From: Acidimicrobiales bacterium
GTDB lineage: Bacteria > Actinomycetota > Acidimicrobiia > Acidimicrobiales > Aldehydirespiratoraceae
DNA: 64,000 nucleotides
Direction: 5' to 3'
Assembly: GCA_029263215.1 (NCBI GenBank)
Contig: JAJCXY010000047.1
Span: 1-64,000 of the forward strand
Shown: in pieces, positions 43,735 through 52,348 of the stretch
Layout of the letters: each line of letters begins with the position of its first letter
How positions within the stretch are numbered: position 1 is the first letter of the stretch
Made by a program: the position numbers and the translations under genes
Notes under the pieces: generated by a model
The model's input: the letters and a program-made list of their open reading frames with translations, nothing else
The model's database searches: none
What the model was told of the DNA's origin: nothing

Positions 43735-44382
43735 TCAGCGCTTGCGCCACTCGTCCCACGCGTCGATATTGGCCTGAGACATCACGCGGTGTTCCTTGGC
43801 CACCGCCCGGGACTCCTCGTCGGTGACTCGGCGCCCGATCGCCACCGATGCGAAGAAGTTGCCCTTGAAGTACGGGACCACATCTTGGGGACGGAAATAG
43901 CCGCTGAGGTCGTCGGGAACCTCGGCATCGCTCGACCAGGGTTCAGGATCGACGGGGTCGAGTCCGAGCGCCATGAGCGCATCGATGAGTTCGTCGTCCT
44001 TGGTTCGATCGGCGAAGTCGCGACTCTCGTAGCGGTAGACCTCCTCACCGGCGGGAGAGAAGATCAACATTCCGGGAAGCGCGATACCGCCGCGGTCTTC
44101 GGGGTCGAACAGGCCCAGCGGTGCCAGGTAGGTCTGACCGCCGGGGTCGCTCACGAAGCGTGTGGGGGCGAGCCTCCACCGCTCTGACATCCCGGCCTGC
44201 CGGATCTCGTCGTCGACGCTCACCGCCACGACCTCCGCGCCCGCAGCATGAATACGGTCGTACATCGTTGCCAGCCGCACGAGCTGGCCGCAGCAGTACG
44301 GTCACCAGTCTCCGCGATAGGTCATCAAGATGATGGCGCCATCGGTCCGCCTGAGCTTGTTGATGTCTTCCACATCGATCAT
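43735..44382 (-). CDS. Peroxiredoxin-like protein with in-frame TGA, candidate selenoprotein
   Basis: Reading from the ATG at 44382 gives 215 residues if the TGA at 44302-44304 is selenocysteine: MTYRGDW-U-PYCCGQLVRLA. This lines up with the AhpC/TSA peroxiredoxin-like motif YRGxWCPYCxxQL, so the TGA falls exactly on the peroxidatic cysteine (residue 27), with the second Cys at 30. Conserved protein sequence is present on both sides of the codon, and downstream the fold continues (VVAVSVDDEIRQAGMSERWR, LPGMLIFSPAGEEVYRYES). GGGGGAA precedes the ATG. A GTG at 44280 would only give a protein without an active site. It follows the TIGR03084 gene by 18 bases. A sequencing error for TGC/TGT is the main alternative. 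Confidence 0.8.
44270..44288 (-). promoter_or_regulatory. Candidate bacterial SECIS hairpin
   Basis: Directly after the in-frame TGA, GCCAGC and GCTGGC (minus strand) form a perfect 6-bp stem, extendable by a T-G pair to leave the loop CGTGC with a G in its second position. The apical loop begins about 20 bases after the TGA, inside the 16-37 base window of the bacterial SECIS consensus. Confidence 0.6.
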
Positions 44383-44400
44383 TGAGCGTTCCCCCGTCGG

Positions 44401-45207
44401 TCAGCTGATTGGGTGGGGCGGGTTGGTTGGTGGTCCCGCGAAGAGCTGGGCCATTTCTAGCCATTCGCGGGCGATTGCGCCAGCGACCTCCAGGCCCGTA
44501 TCGGCGAGATTTCGGCGCTGGCTGGTGACAAGGCAGAAATCGACGGCGGTGCCGGTGACGGTGGCGGCGGCGTCGTCGGGACCCCATACCCAGGCCTCAC
44601 CCGATGGAGAGGTCACTTCCACTCTCACATCTCCGTCGGGGATCGGGAGCTTGCGGTTGATATAGGTCCAGCCTCGGGTGATAAAGCCGAGCTGGGTGAT
44701 GTGGCGGAGCCGGTCGGTGGCGGGAATCTCTCCGCCGACCGTGTCGACGATGTCCTGGCCGTGGGCCCATGCTTCCATCAAGCGAGCGGTGAGAAAGGAC
44801 TTGGACCCCATGGAAGGGCCGTACCACTCGACGCGGGTGTCGTCGGAGAGGGTGCCGGCGGCAGCAGCCAGCTCTTGTCGACAAGCTCGCCAGTGGTCCA
44901 GCAGGTCGGGTGGAGTCATCGCCTGCGCCTCGCCGAGGGTGATCCGGTCGGCGGCGTCGACATCACTGAACGCTTCGGTTATGAAGCGCTCCCGGTGGGC
45001 GATGAATGCCTCCGGGTCGGTGATGGCCATGGCCGCAGAGTGGTCGAAGAACGACAGATGCCCGATCTGTTCGATCACCCGCCACCGAGGGCTGGGTGTG
45101 GCCATCTGCCAGTGGGCTTCGGAGAGGGGAGCGACGATCAGGTCGAGCGCCTCCTGCTCTGCGATCAAGTCGGCGGTGATGGAGGCGGCTGTGACCGGGC
45201 CGCTCAT
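44401..45207 (-). CDS. TIGR03084 family metal-binding protein (DinB/MDMPI-like)
   Basis: A 268-residue protein with the TIGR03084 pattern: ADLIAEQEALDLIVAPLSEA, IGHLSFFDHSAAMAITDPEA, MEAWAHGQDIVDTVG and THIxRG-like ITQLGFITRGWTYINR. The N-terminal four-helix bundle is related to mycothiol-dependent maleylpyruvate isomerases and carries His ligands (H in IGHL, H in WAHGQD). Function unproven. ATGA overlap with the LLM gene upstream; the Sec-peroxiredoxin gene follows 18 bases later. Confidence 0.82.
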   Translation of the reverse strand: MSGPVTAASITADLIAEQEALDLIVAPLSEAHWQMATPSPRWRVIEQIGHLSFFDHSAAMAITDPEAFIAHRERFITEAFSDVDAADRITLGEAQAMTPPDLLDHWRACRQELAAAAGTLSDDTRVEWYGPSMGSKSFLTARLMEAWAHGQDIVDTVGGEIPATDRLRHITQLGFITRGWTYINRKLPIPDGDVRVEVTSPSGEAWVWGPDDAAATVTGTAVDFCLVTSQRRNLADTGLEVAGAIAREWLEMAQLFAGPPTNPPHPIS

Positions 45208-46244
45208 GAGCCCATGACCTCGACCATCTTGCGGAGGGTGGCGGGGTCACCCATCACGTTGAGGGTGGTGACACACGATTCGCGCCATGGATCGAGGTCA
45301 GCCGCGATCTTGTCCCACGGACCTATGAGGCTGATCTCTTCGCACATCTCGGTGGTTACCGCCGCGGTTGCGTCGGCCCGGTTGCCGGCCAGGAAGAGGT
45401 CTTGGATCGTGTCGCACTCCTCTTCGTAGCCCATGCGGTCGAACACGGCGCGGTGGAAGTTGGCGCCCTTGGCCCCCATCCCGCCCACATAGAGCGAGAT
45501 GACCGGGCGAATGAAGTCGGCGCAGGCCTCAACGTTGTCGCCGGGCACGAGAAGGGCTGTGCACACGACCTCGAAACTGTCCCAATCGTGGCGGGCGGTG
45601 GCCTTGTCGAAGCCTTCCTGCAGGAAGCCTCTGTACATGGAGTCGTGCTTGGGTGAGAAGAGCCACGGGAGCCAGCCGTCGCAGATCTCGGCCGCGAGGG
45701 CAACATTCTTTGGGCCCTCGGCGCCGAGATAGATCGGGATGTCGGAGCGAAGGGGGTGAACGGTGCTCTTCAGCGGCTTGCCGAGTCCGGTGCCGCCGGG
45801 ATAGGGCATGTCGAAGAATTCGCCGTGGAACTCCACGGGCTTGTCGCGTGCGATGACCTGACGCACGATCTCGATGTACTCGCGGGTGCGGGCCAGGGGC
45901 TTGGGGTAGGACTCGCCGTACCATCCCTCCACCACCTGGGGCCCCGAGGCGCCGAGGCCGAGGATGAAGCGTCCTCCGGAGAGGTGATCCATGGTGATCG
46001 CCGTCATGGCGGTGGTGGCCGGGGTGCGGGCGGCCATCTGGGTGATGGCGGTGCCGAGTTTCACCGTTTCGGTTGATGCACCCCACCAGGCCAGCGGGGT
46101 GAAGCAGTCAGAGCCGTAGGCCTCGGCGGTCCACACTGAGTCGAAGCCGAGTCGATCGGCCTCCGTCACCTGCTCCTGAACCCCTGGGGGAGGCCCCGCA
46201 GACCAGTAGCCGGTGTTGAGGCCCAGTTTCATGTTTGCGGTCAT
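45204..46244 (-). CDS. LLM-class (F420-dependent) oxidoreductase
   Basis: A 346-residue luciferase-like TIM barrel: GLNTGYWSAGPPPGVQEQV, DRLGFDSVWTAEAYGSDCFT, GTAITQMAARTPATTAMTAI, SGGRFILGLGASGPQVVEGWYG and PIYLGAEGPKNVALAAEICD. Actinobacterial members with this pattern use F420. TAGGGT ends six bases before the ATG at 46244, so translation may start on a leaderless transcript. Confidence 0.9.
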   Translation of the reverse strand: MTANMKLGLNTGYWSAGPPPGVQEQVTEADRLGFDSVWTAEAYGSDCFTPLAWWGASTETVKLGTAITQMAARTPATTAMTAITMDHLSGGRFILGLGASGPQVVEGWYGESYPKPLARTREYIEIVRQVIARDKPVEFHGEFFDMPYPGGTGLGKPLKSTVHPLRSDIPIYLGAEGPKNVALAAEICDGWLPWLFSPKHDSMYRGFLQEGFDKATARHDWDSFEVVCTALLVPGDNVEACADFIRPVISLYVGGMGAKGANFHRAVFDRMGYEEECDTIQDLFLAGNRADATAAVTTEMCEEISLIGPWDKIAADLDPWRESCVTTLNVMGDPATLRKMVEVMGS

Positions 46245-46250
46245 TCCTGG

Positions 46251-46256
46251 ACCCTA
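46251..46256 (-). promoter_or_regulatory. -10 box of the LLM/TIGR03084/selenoprotein operon
   Basis: TAGGGT on the minus strand ends six bases before the ATG at 46244. It lies in the 75-base divergent space shared with the acyl-CoA carboxylase promoter. Confidence 0.5.
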
Positions 46257-46283
46257 GTTCACCGAACGCCGGGGAGGATAATC

Positions 46284-46312
46284 TTGACGCCGTTCGATTA
46301 CCGTCGTACGGT
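46284..46312 (+). promoter_or_regulatory. Promoter of the acyl-CoA carboxylase operon, with overlapping palindromic operator
   Basis: TTGACG (46284-46289) and TACGGT (46307-46312) are separated by exactly 17 bases, and the predicted start falls on the ATG at 46320. The palindrome ACCGT-CGT-ACGGT (46300-46312) covers the -10 box, an ideal repressor site; the operon encodes its own TetR regulator at 51713. Confidence 0.65.
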
Positions 46313-46319
46313 CCGGTCA

Positions 46320-48005
46320 ATGAACCGCTCACTCTTGGCATCACCCCTTGCGTCGACGCTCGACTCGGCATCGGATCTCTTCGTGCAGAATCGCAGCGAC
46401 ATGCTCGAGCTTCTCGATGCCCACGATCAGCTGCTCGAGACCGCCGATGGAGGGGGCGGACCCGAGGCGATGGAGCGACACCGGTCGCGGGGAAAGCTCC
46501 CCATCCGCGAACGCATCGCCAATGTCATCGATCCCGATACGCCGTTTCTCGAAATCACCCCTCTGGCCGGATACGGCTCCCAATACGCCCTCGGTGGCGG
46601 CATGGTGGCCGGCGTCGGGATCATCGCCGGCACCGAATGCGTGATCATGGGCAACGACCCCACCGTGCTGGCCGGAGCCCTAACGCCGTATTCGGTGAAG
46701 AAATGGATGCGGGCGCTCGAGATCGCCCGCGACAACCGCATGCCGTACGTGAGCTTCGTCGAGTCGTCCGGTGGCGACCTCCGAGTCGGCGGGAAGTCGA
46801 AGGGTGCCGACGGCGACAAGGACACCGACAATCCGCAAGGGGCGGTGGGAAGTTCGGTGGTTCCCGAGCACTTTGCGGAGACCGGTCGGTTTTTCTACGA
46901 AATGATCGAGCTCTCGAAGTTGAGGATTCCCACCGTCTGTGTGGTCTTCGGTTCGTCCACCGCCGGAGGTGCCTACCAGCCGGGGATGTCCGACTACAAC
47001 ATCTTCATCAAGGACCAGTCCTTCGCCTTCCTCGCCGGCCCGCCCCTGGTGAAGATGGCCACCGGGGAGATCGCCGACGCCGAGACGATCGGCGGCGCAG
47101 TCAAGCACGCGGAGATCTCGGGCCAGGCCGAATATCTGGCCGACGACGAGATGGATGCCCTGCGACTCTGCCGCGAGGTGGTGTCGCACCTCAACTGGCG
47201 CAAGCCCGGTCATGCTCCGACGCTGAAGGCGGACGAACCGGTCCACGATCCCGAGGAGCTGCTCGGCCTGATGAGCCGCGACCTGCGCACTCCGGTCGAT
47301 GTGAGAGACGTGATCGCCCGTGTTTCCGACGGTTCCCGGTTCGAGGAGTTCAAGCCCCGTTTCGGCTCAACGATGGTGTGTGGCTGGGCTTCGATCCACG
47401 GCTACCCGGTGGGGTTCCTCGGGAACAACGGGGTGATCTATCCGGACACTGCGCAGAAGGGTGCCCACTTCATCCAGTTGTGCAACCAGATCGACGTGCC
47501 GCTGGTGTTCCTCCAGAACATCACGGGCTTCATGGTGGGCAAGGACTACGAGGCCGACGGGATCATCAAGAAGGGATCCCAGATGATCAATGCGGTCACC
47601 AACTCCACGGTGCCCCACCTCACCATCATCATCGGTGCTTCCTACGGGGCCGGCACCTACGGCATGTCCGGCCGTGCCTTCGGCAACCGCTTCACCTTCT
47701 TGTGGCCAACCGCCAAGATCGGCGTGATGGGCCCAAAGCAGATAGCGGGCGTGATGTCGGAGGTTCGTCGGGGCCAGGCTACGCGCAAGGGGATCGAGTT
47801 CGATGAAGAACTCGACGCGGCGATGGTGGCGGTGGTGGAAGCCACCCAGGAGAAGGGATCGCTGGCACTCAAGGCCACTGGCGCGATCAGCGACGACGGG
47901 ATCATCGACCCCCGCGACACGCGCACGGTGCTGGGGATGTGTCTGAGCGTGGTTCGCAACCGGCCCATTGAAGGGGCCGAGGGTTATGGGGTGTTCCGCC
48001 TGTGA
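46320..48005 (+). CDS. Acyl-CoA carboxylase, carboxyltransferase (beta) subunit
   Basis: A 561-residue biotin-dependent carboxyltransferase: HRSRGKLPIRERI at the start, GSSTAGGAYQPGMSDYNIFI, EYLADDEMDAL, GNNGVIYPDTAQKGAHFIQL, FLQNITGFMVG, ASYGAGTYGM and LWPTAKIGVMGPKQI. It resembles the methylcrotonyl/geranyl-CoA carboxylase branch, consistent with the AtuA gene downstream, but branched acyl-CoA is also possible. The ATG at 46320 is supported by the leaderless promoter; a TTG at 46284 would read inside the -35 box. Confidence 0.9.
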   Translation: MNRSLLASPLASTLDSASDLFVQNRSDMLELLDAHDQLLETADGGGGPEAMERHRSRGKLPIRERIANVIDPDTPFLEITPLAGYGSQYALGGGMVAGVGIIAGTECVIMGNDPTVLAGALTPYSVKKWMRALEIARDNRMPYVSFVESSGGDLRVGGKSKGADGDKDTDNPQGAVGSSVVPEHFAETGRFFYEMIELSKLRIPTVCVVFGSSTAGGAYQPGMSDYNIFIKDQSFAFLAGPPLVKMATGEIADAETIGGAVKHAEISGQAEYLADDEMDALRLCREVVSHLNWRKPGHAPTLKADEPVHDPEELLGLMSRDLRTPVDVRDVIARVSDGSRFEEFKPRFGSTMVCGWASIHGYPVGFLGNNGVIYPDTAQKGAHFIQLCNQIDVPLVFLQNITGFMVGKDYEADGIIKKGSQMINAVTNSTVPHLTIIIGASYGAGTYGMSGRAFGNRFTFLWPTAKIGVMGPKQIAGVMSEVRRGQATRKGIEFDEELDAAMVAVVEATQEKGSLALKATGAISDDGIIDPRDTRTVLGMCLSVVRNRPIEGAEGYGVFRL

Positions 48006-49960
48006 TCTCCTCCCTTCTGGTAGCCAACCGAGGTGAAATCGCCCGGCGGGTGTTCCGTACCGCACGCGGCATGGGGATGCGGTGTGTGGCCGTGTTCGTC
48101 GATGCCGACGCTCGAGCGCCGTTCGTGACCGACGCCGATGAAGCCGTTCGCCTCACCAGTTCCTATCTCGATGCCGAGACGGTGATCGCCGCGGCCAAGG
48201 CCAGCGGCGTTCAGGCCGTGCACCCCGGCTACGGGTTCCTCGCCGAGAACGCGGGGTTCGCTCGAGCTGTCGTGGAAGCCGGCTTGATCTGGATCGGCCC
48301 CTCTCCGGAGGCGATCGAATCGATGGGCGACAAGATCATCGCCAAGCGGATCGCGGTCGAGGCCGGGGTCCCCACACTCGCATCCTCAGAGGATGTCACC
48401 GCCGACGATGAGATCGGATATCCACTCCTCGTGAAGGCGTCTGCTGGTGGCGGCGGCAAGGGTATGAGAGTGGTCGAGTCCGCGGATCAACTCGTCGAAT
48501 CGGTTGCCGCGGCGCGCCGCGAGGCCTTGGGAGGGTTCGGAGACGACCGGGTGTTCCTGGAACGATTCGTCGCTCGCTCCCGTCATGTCGAGATCCAGAT
48601 CCTCGGCGACCAGCACGGCAATCTTGTCCATCTCGGCGAGCGGGAGTGCTCGATCCAGCGTCGCCATCAGAAGATCATCGAGGAGTCACCCTCACCGGTG
48701 GTCGACGATGAGATGCGTGCTGCGATGGGTGAGTCGGCGCTCGCCCTGGCTCGCGATCTCGGGTACTCGTCGGCGGGAACGGTGGAGTTCCTGGTCGACG
48801 ACGACACGCGGGAGTTCTTCTTTCTCGAGGTCAACACCAGGCTCCAGGTGGAGCACCCGGTCACCGAGGAGGTCACCGGTCTCGATCTCGTTCGAGAGCA
48901 GCTGAGGATCGCCGGTGGTGAACCGCTCGGTTACGGCCAAGACGAGGTGTCGTTCGCCGGCCACGCCATCGAAGCCCGTCTCTACGCTGAGGACCCCGCC
49001 GCGGGGTTCCTGCCGGCCACCGGCACTCTCGCCGTCTTCTCGCCCGCCGACGATCCCGTAGTTCGGTGGGACTCAGGCGTCGAGACGCACTCGGTGGTGG
49101 GCGTCGACTTCGACCCGATGCTGGCCAAGGTCATTGCCTACGCGCCCACACGGTCTGAGGCCGCGGGCCGACTCGCCCTCGCGCTCGAGAAGCTCCATGT
49201 GGGTGGGGTCACCACCAATCGTGACTTCCTCGCCGCCACGCTGCGCACCCCGGAGTTCCTCGCGGGTGACACCACAACCGACTTCATCGAACGAGTACGA
49301 CCGGCCGCGACGGTGGCGGCCACCGACGTGAAGCTTGCCGCCATCGCGGCCTCCATGTGGATCCAGGGAGCCAACCGCGCCACCGATCAGATCTGGGGTT
49401 TCGCTCCGTCCAACTGGCGTAACGCAGGTCTGCCTTCCCAGAAGGTGGAGTTCGTCGTGCCGGCCGATGTCGATCCCGACGAGCGTCTCACCGTGGGGTA
49501 TCGACTGCGCCGGGACGGCTCATTCGTGCTCGACACCGGCGAGCAGGTGACGGTGTACGACTTCGACGCCGGTGCCGTCACGCTGGAGGTCGATGGGCGT
49601 CGGTTGGCCGCGGCGGTGGCGAGGGTCGACGGTGCCCACGGCACGATCCACGTGCAGCTCCCCAACACCACGGTGTCGCTCGGAATTGCACCTCGGTTCG
49701 CGATCCCTGGCACAGACCTCCCCACCGGTGGCCTTGTGGCCCCGATGCCGGGGGTGGTGATCGACCTTCGGGTCGAGCTGGGCGCACGGGTGGAGGCGGG
49801 CCAGGTGGTCGTGGTGCTCGAGGCGATGAAGATGGAACACCACATAGCGGCTCCCTTTGCCGGGGTGGTCACCGAGATCCCAATCCAGGTCGGCCAGCAA
49901 CTCGAAAACGGGGCCCTGCTGCTCACCATCGAAGATGAGGACGGTGCCGACGGTGACTGA
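48002..49960 (+). CDS. Acyl-CoA carboxylase, biotin carboxylase/biotin carrier (alpha) subunit
   Basis: A 652-residue protein: biotin carboxylase domain (LLVANRGEIARRVFRTARG, VHPGYGFLAENAGFA, KASAGGGGKGMRVV near 150, FLEVNTRLQVEHPVTEEVTG) and a C-terminal biotinyl domain with biotin on Lys610 (VLEAMKMEHH). The GTG overlaps the beta-subunit stop (GTGA) for equal production. Confidence 0.93.
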   Translation: MISSLLVANRGEIARRVFRTARGMGMRCVAVFVDADARAPFVTDADEAVRLTSSYLDAETVIAAAKASGVQAVHPGYGFLAENAGFARAVVEAGLIWIGPSPEAIESMGDKIIAKRIAVEAGVPTLASSEDVTADDEIGYPLLVKASAGGGGKGMRVVESADQLVESVAAARREALGGFGDDRVFLERFVARSRHVEIQILGDQHGNLVHLGERECSIQRRHQKIIEESPSPVVDDEMRAAMGESALALARDLGYSSAGTVEFLVDDDTREFFFLEVNTRLQVEHPVTEEVTGLDLVREQLRIAGGEPLGYGQDEVSFAGHAIEARLYAEDPAAGFLPATGTLAVFSPADDPVVRWDSGVETHSVVGVDFDPMLAKVIAYAPTRSEAAGRLALALEKLHVGGVTTNRDFLAATLRTPEFLAGDTTTDFIERVRPAATVAATDVKLAAIAASMWIQGANRATDQIWGFAPSNWRNAGLPSQKVEFVVPADVDPDERLTVGYRLRRDGSFVLDTGEQVTVYDFDAGAVTLEVDGRRLAAAVARVDGAHGTIHVQLPNTTVSLGIAPRFAIPGTDLPTGGLVAPMPGVVIDLRVELGARVEAGQVVVVLEAMKMEHHIAAPFAGVVTEIPIQVGQQLENGALLLTIEDEDGADGD

Positions 49961-51716
49961 CCCGATCCGCATCGCGAACTGCTCGGGCTTCTACGGCGAC
50001 CGCCTGAGCGCAGCCGCGGAGATGGTGGAGGGCGGACCCATCGATGCCCTCACCGGCGATTGGCTGGCCGAGCTCACCATGCTCATCTTGGCCCGCACCC
50101 GGGCCAAGCACCCGGGAGGTGGATACGCCCGCACCTTCGTCAAGCAGATGGAACAGGTGATGGGGTCGTGTCTCGATCAGGGCATCAAGGTGGTGTCCAA
50201 TGCCGGTGGCCTCGATCCTCGACACTGCGCGGAAGCAGTAGCCGAAGTCGGCGAGAAACTGGGCCTCTCGCCGAAGGTTGCGTTCGTCGACGGCGATGAT
50301 CTCCTGCCCCGCCTCGACGAACTTCGCGCCGCCGGGATCGAGCTCGACGATTTCGAGACTGGTCGCCCGGTGGCCGACATCGATTACATCTCCGCCAACG
50401 CGTATCTGGGATGTTGGGGCATCGTCGAAGCTCTCGATCAGGGGGCCGACATCGTGGTCACCGGTCGCACCACCGATGCCGCGATCGTGTGCGGACCCGC
50501 AGCGTGGCACCACCGCTGGCAGCGCGACCACTGGGACCAGCTGGCCGGCGCTGTCGTGGCCGGTCACGTGATCGAGTGCGGCACCCAGGCCACCGGAGGC
50601 AACTACTCGTTCTTCACCGAGATCCCCGGACTCGACCGCACCGGATTTCCCATCGCCGAGGTCGCGGCCGACGGCTCGGCGGTGATCACCAAGCACGAGG
50701 GCAGCGGTGGCGCGGTAACGGTGGGCACGGTCACATCCCAGTTGCTCTACGAGATCGGGGCGCCGGGCTATCTCGGGCCCGATGTCACTTCCCGGTTCGA
50801 CACGGTCGAGCTCACCCAACTCGAGCCAGATCGGGTCCGGATCTCGGGCACCAGGGGAGAGGCCCCTCCTCCCACGCTGAAGGTTTCGATGAACAGTTGG
50901 GGCGGATTTCGCAGCGACCTCAACATCGCGCTCACCGGGCTCGACATTGAAGCCAAGGCCGACCTGATAGCAGCCGCGTTCTGGAGGGCCAGCCCCTTCG
51001 GACCCAATGATTTCCAGAGTGTCACGACCACCGTGGTGCGCACCGATCACGACGACCCTGCCACCAACGAGCAGGCCACGGCGTCATGGCGACTCACCGT
51101 GAAGGACCTCGACGAGCGTAAGTGCAAAGCAATCGGTGTGGCGGTGAACGACATGGCTCTCGCCACCATCCCCGGCTTCTTCGGTCTCACCGGGGGAGGC
51201 CTCGCCAAGCCGTTCGGTATCCACACGTCGGGCCTGATACCGGCCGACCTCGTTCCCCAGAATGTGGCGATGCTCGGCGGAGCCCGCACTGTCGTGGAGT
51301 CGACCGCGCCCCGGTCGGAGATCACCGTCGAAGCTTCCGTGCCTGCGATCGCGGCCCTTCCGGGGGGCGATACCCGCCGGGTGCCGCTGGGTCTGGTTGT
51401 GGGTTCTCGATCAGGCGACAAGGGTGGCAACGCCAACCTCGGGCTTTTTGCCCGCACAGCCGAGGCCTACGCCTGGCTCGACCGCGAGCTCTCCACCGAG
51501 AGGCTCCGCGAGCTGCTGCCGGAGGCTTCCGAGCTGCAAATAGAACGTCACCCGCTGCCCAACATCTGGTCGGTCAACTTTCTGATCCACGGGATCCTGC
51601 AGGAAGGGGTGGCTGCGTCCACCCGCCAAGATGGCCAGGCCAAGAGCCTGGGTGAGTGGCTCCGGGCCCGCCACGTCGACGTTCCGGTTGCCCTCCTGCC
51701 CGACGGTGTCTCATGA
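49953..51716 (+). CDS. Acyclic terpene utilisation AtuA-family protein (DUF1446)
   Basis: A 587-residue protein with the DUF1446 domain: IRIANCSGFYGDRLSAAAEM, KVVSNAGGLDPRHCAEAV, CWGIVEALDQGADIVVTGRT then GNYSFF and a C-terminal AtuA-like extension with SRSGDKGGNANLGLFARTAE. AtuA is needed for citronellol/geraniol degradation in pseudomonads, though its reaction is unproven. It lies directly after a carboxylase here, as in the atu/liu systems. The GTG overlaps the alpha-subunit stop by eight bases. Confidence 0.88.
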   Translation: MTDPIRIANCSGFYGDRLSAAAEMVEGGPIDALTGDWLAELTMLILARTRAKHPGGGYARTFVKQMEQVMGSCLDQGIKVVSNAGGLDPRHCAEAVAEVGEKLGLSPKVAFVDGDDLLPRLDELRAAGIELDDFETGRPVADIDYISANAYLGCWGIVEALDQGADIVVTGRTTDAAIVCGPAAWHHRWQRDHWDQLAGAVVAGHVIECGTQATGGNYSFFTEIPGLDRTGFPIAEVAADGSAVITKHEGSGGAVTVGTVTSQLLYEIGAPGYLGPDVTSRFDTVELTQLEPDRVRISGTRGEAPPPTLKVSMNSWGGFRSDLNIALTGLDIEAKADLIAAAFWRASPFGPNDFQSVTTTVVRTDHDDPATNEQATASWRLTVKDLDERKCKAIGVAVNDMALATIPGFFGLTGGGLAKPFGIHTSGLIPADLVPQNVAMLGGARTVVESTAPRSEITVEASVPAIAALPGGDTRRVPLGLVVGSRSGDKGGNANLGLFARTAEAYAWLDRELSTERLRELLPEASELQIERHPLPNIWSVNFLIHGILQEGVAASTRQDGQAKSLGEWLRARHVDVPVALLPDGVS

Positions 51717-52348
51717 ACGACATGACCGATCGTCTCCGGTCGGTGCCGGCCCCACCCCCCGTGCTGTCGAGAGAACGAGACGAGCAACTCACTGTCCGCC
51801 AGCGTGAGATCCTCGACGAGCTGGGACGGATCTTCGACAAGGGGTTTGTCAACGTCACGATGGCCGAGTTGGCCGCCCAGCTCAACTGCTCGCTGCGTAC
51901 TCTCTACGGCCTGGCCGAGGGACGCAACGAACTCGTCTTGATGGTGGTCGATCGCAATCTTCGAAAGATCGGCCGAGCCGCTCATGGCGCTATCACCCCC
52001 GAAATGTCGGCCCTCGACGCGGCGAGGGCCTACCTCAGCGCCGCGACCGTGGCGGTCAGCGACATCACCGAGGAGTTCGCCCGAGACATGGCCACCATTG
52101 CCGATGGTCTCGATCTCAACGAGGCCCACTCCAACTATCTGGTCGACGTCACCCGCAGTCTCCTCGATCTGGCGGTGGCTCAGGGTGAGATCGACAAGGT
52201 CGACACTGCCGCGGTGGCGCGAATGATTGCCGGCCTCGGCCGCGACTTCGCTCGGCCCGAGGTGATGGGCCAGCTCGCCACCTCACCGAAGACCGCGGCC
52301 GACGCGATGGTCGACTTGGTGCTCGAAGGTCTCCGGAGGAAGCCATGA
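51713..52348 (+). CDS. TetR-family transcriptional regulator
   Basis: A 211-residue regulator. A helix-turn-helix occupies about residues 40-75 (IFDKGFVNVTMAELAAQLNC then SLRTLYGLAEGRNELV); the rest is the ligand-binding domain (about 85-211). Its coupling to neighbours (ATGA at both ends) suggests it regulates this operon, probably through the palindrome at 46300-46312, with an acyl-CoA or terpenoid as inducer. That link is inferred. Confidence 0.9.
   Translation: MNDMTDRLRSVPAPPPVLSRERDEQLTVRQREILDELGRIFDKGFVNVTMAELAAQLNCSLRTLYGLAEGRNELVLMVVDRNLRKIGRAAHGAITPEMSALDAARAYLSAATVAVSDITEEFARDMATIADGLDLNEAHSNYLVDVTRSLLDLAVAQGEIDKVDTAAVARMIAGLGRDFARPEVMGQLATSPKTAADAMVDLVLEGLRRKP

Noticed and set aside
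43735-44280. Ordinary redoxin gene starting at the GTG at 44280
   Set aside because: This start discards the conserved active-site motif encoded just upstream across the TGA and has no ribosome site of its own.
46284-46319. TTG start for the carboxylase beta subunit, seven bases after GGAGG
   Set aside because: The TTG lies within the TTGACG -35 box, and the promoter predicts transcription starting at the ATG at 46320.
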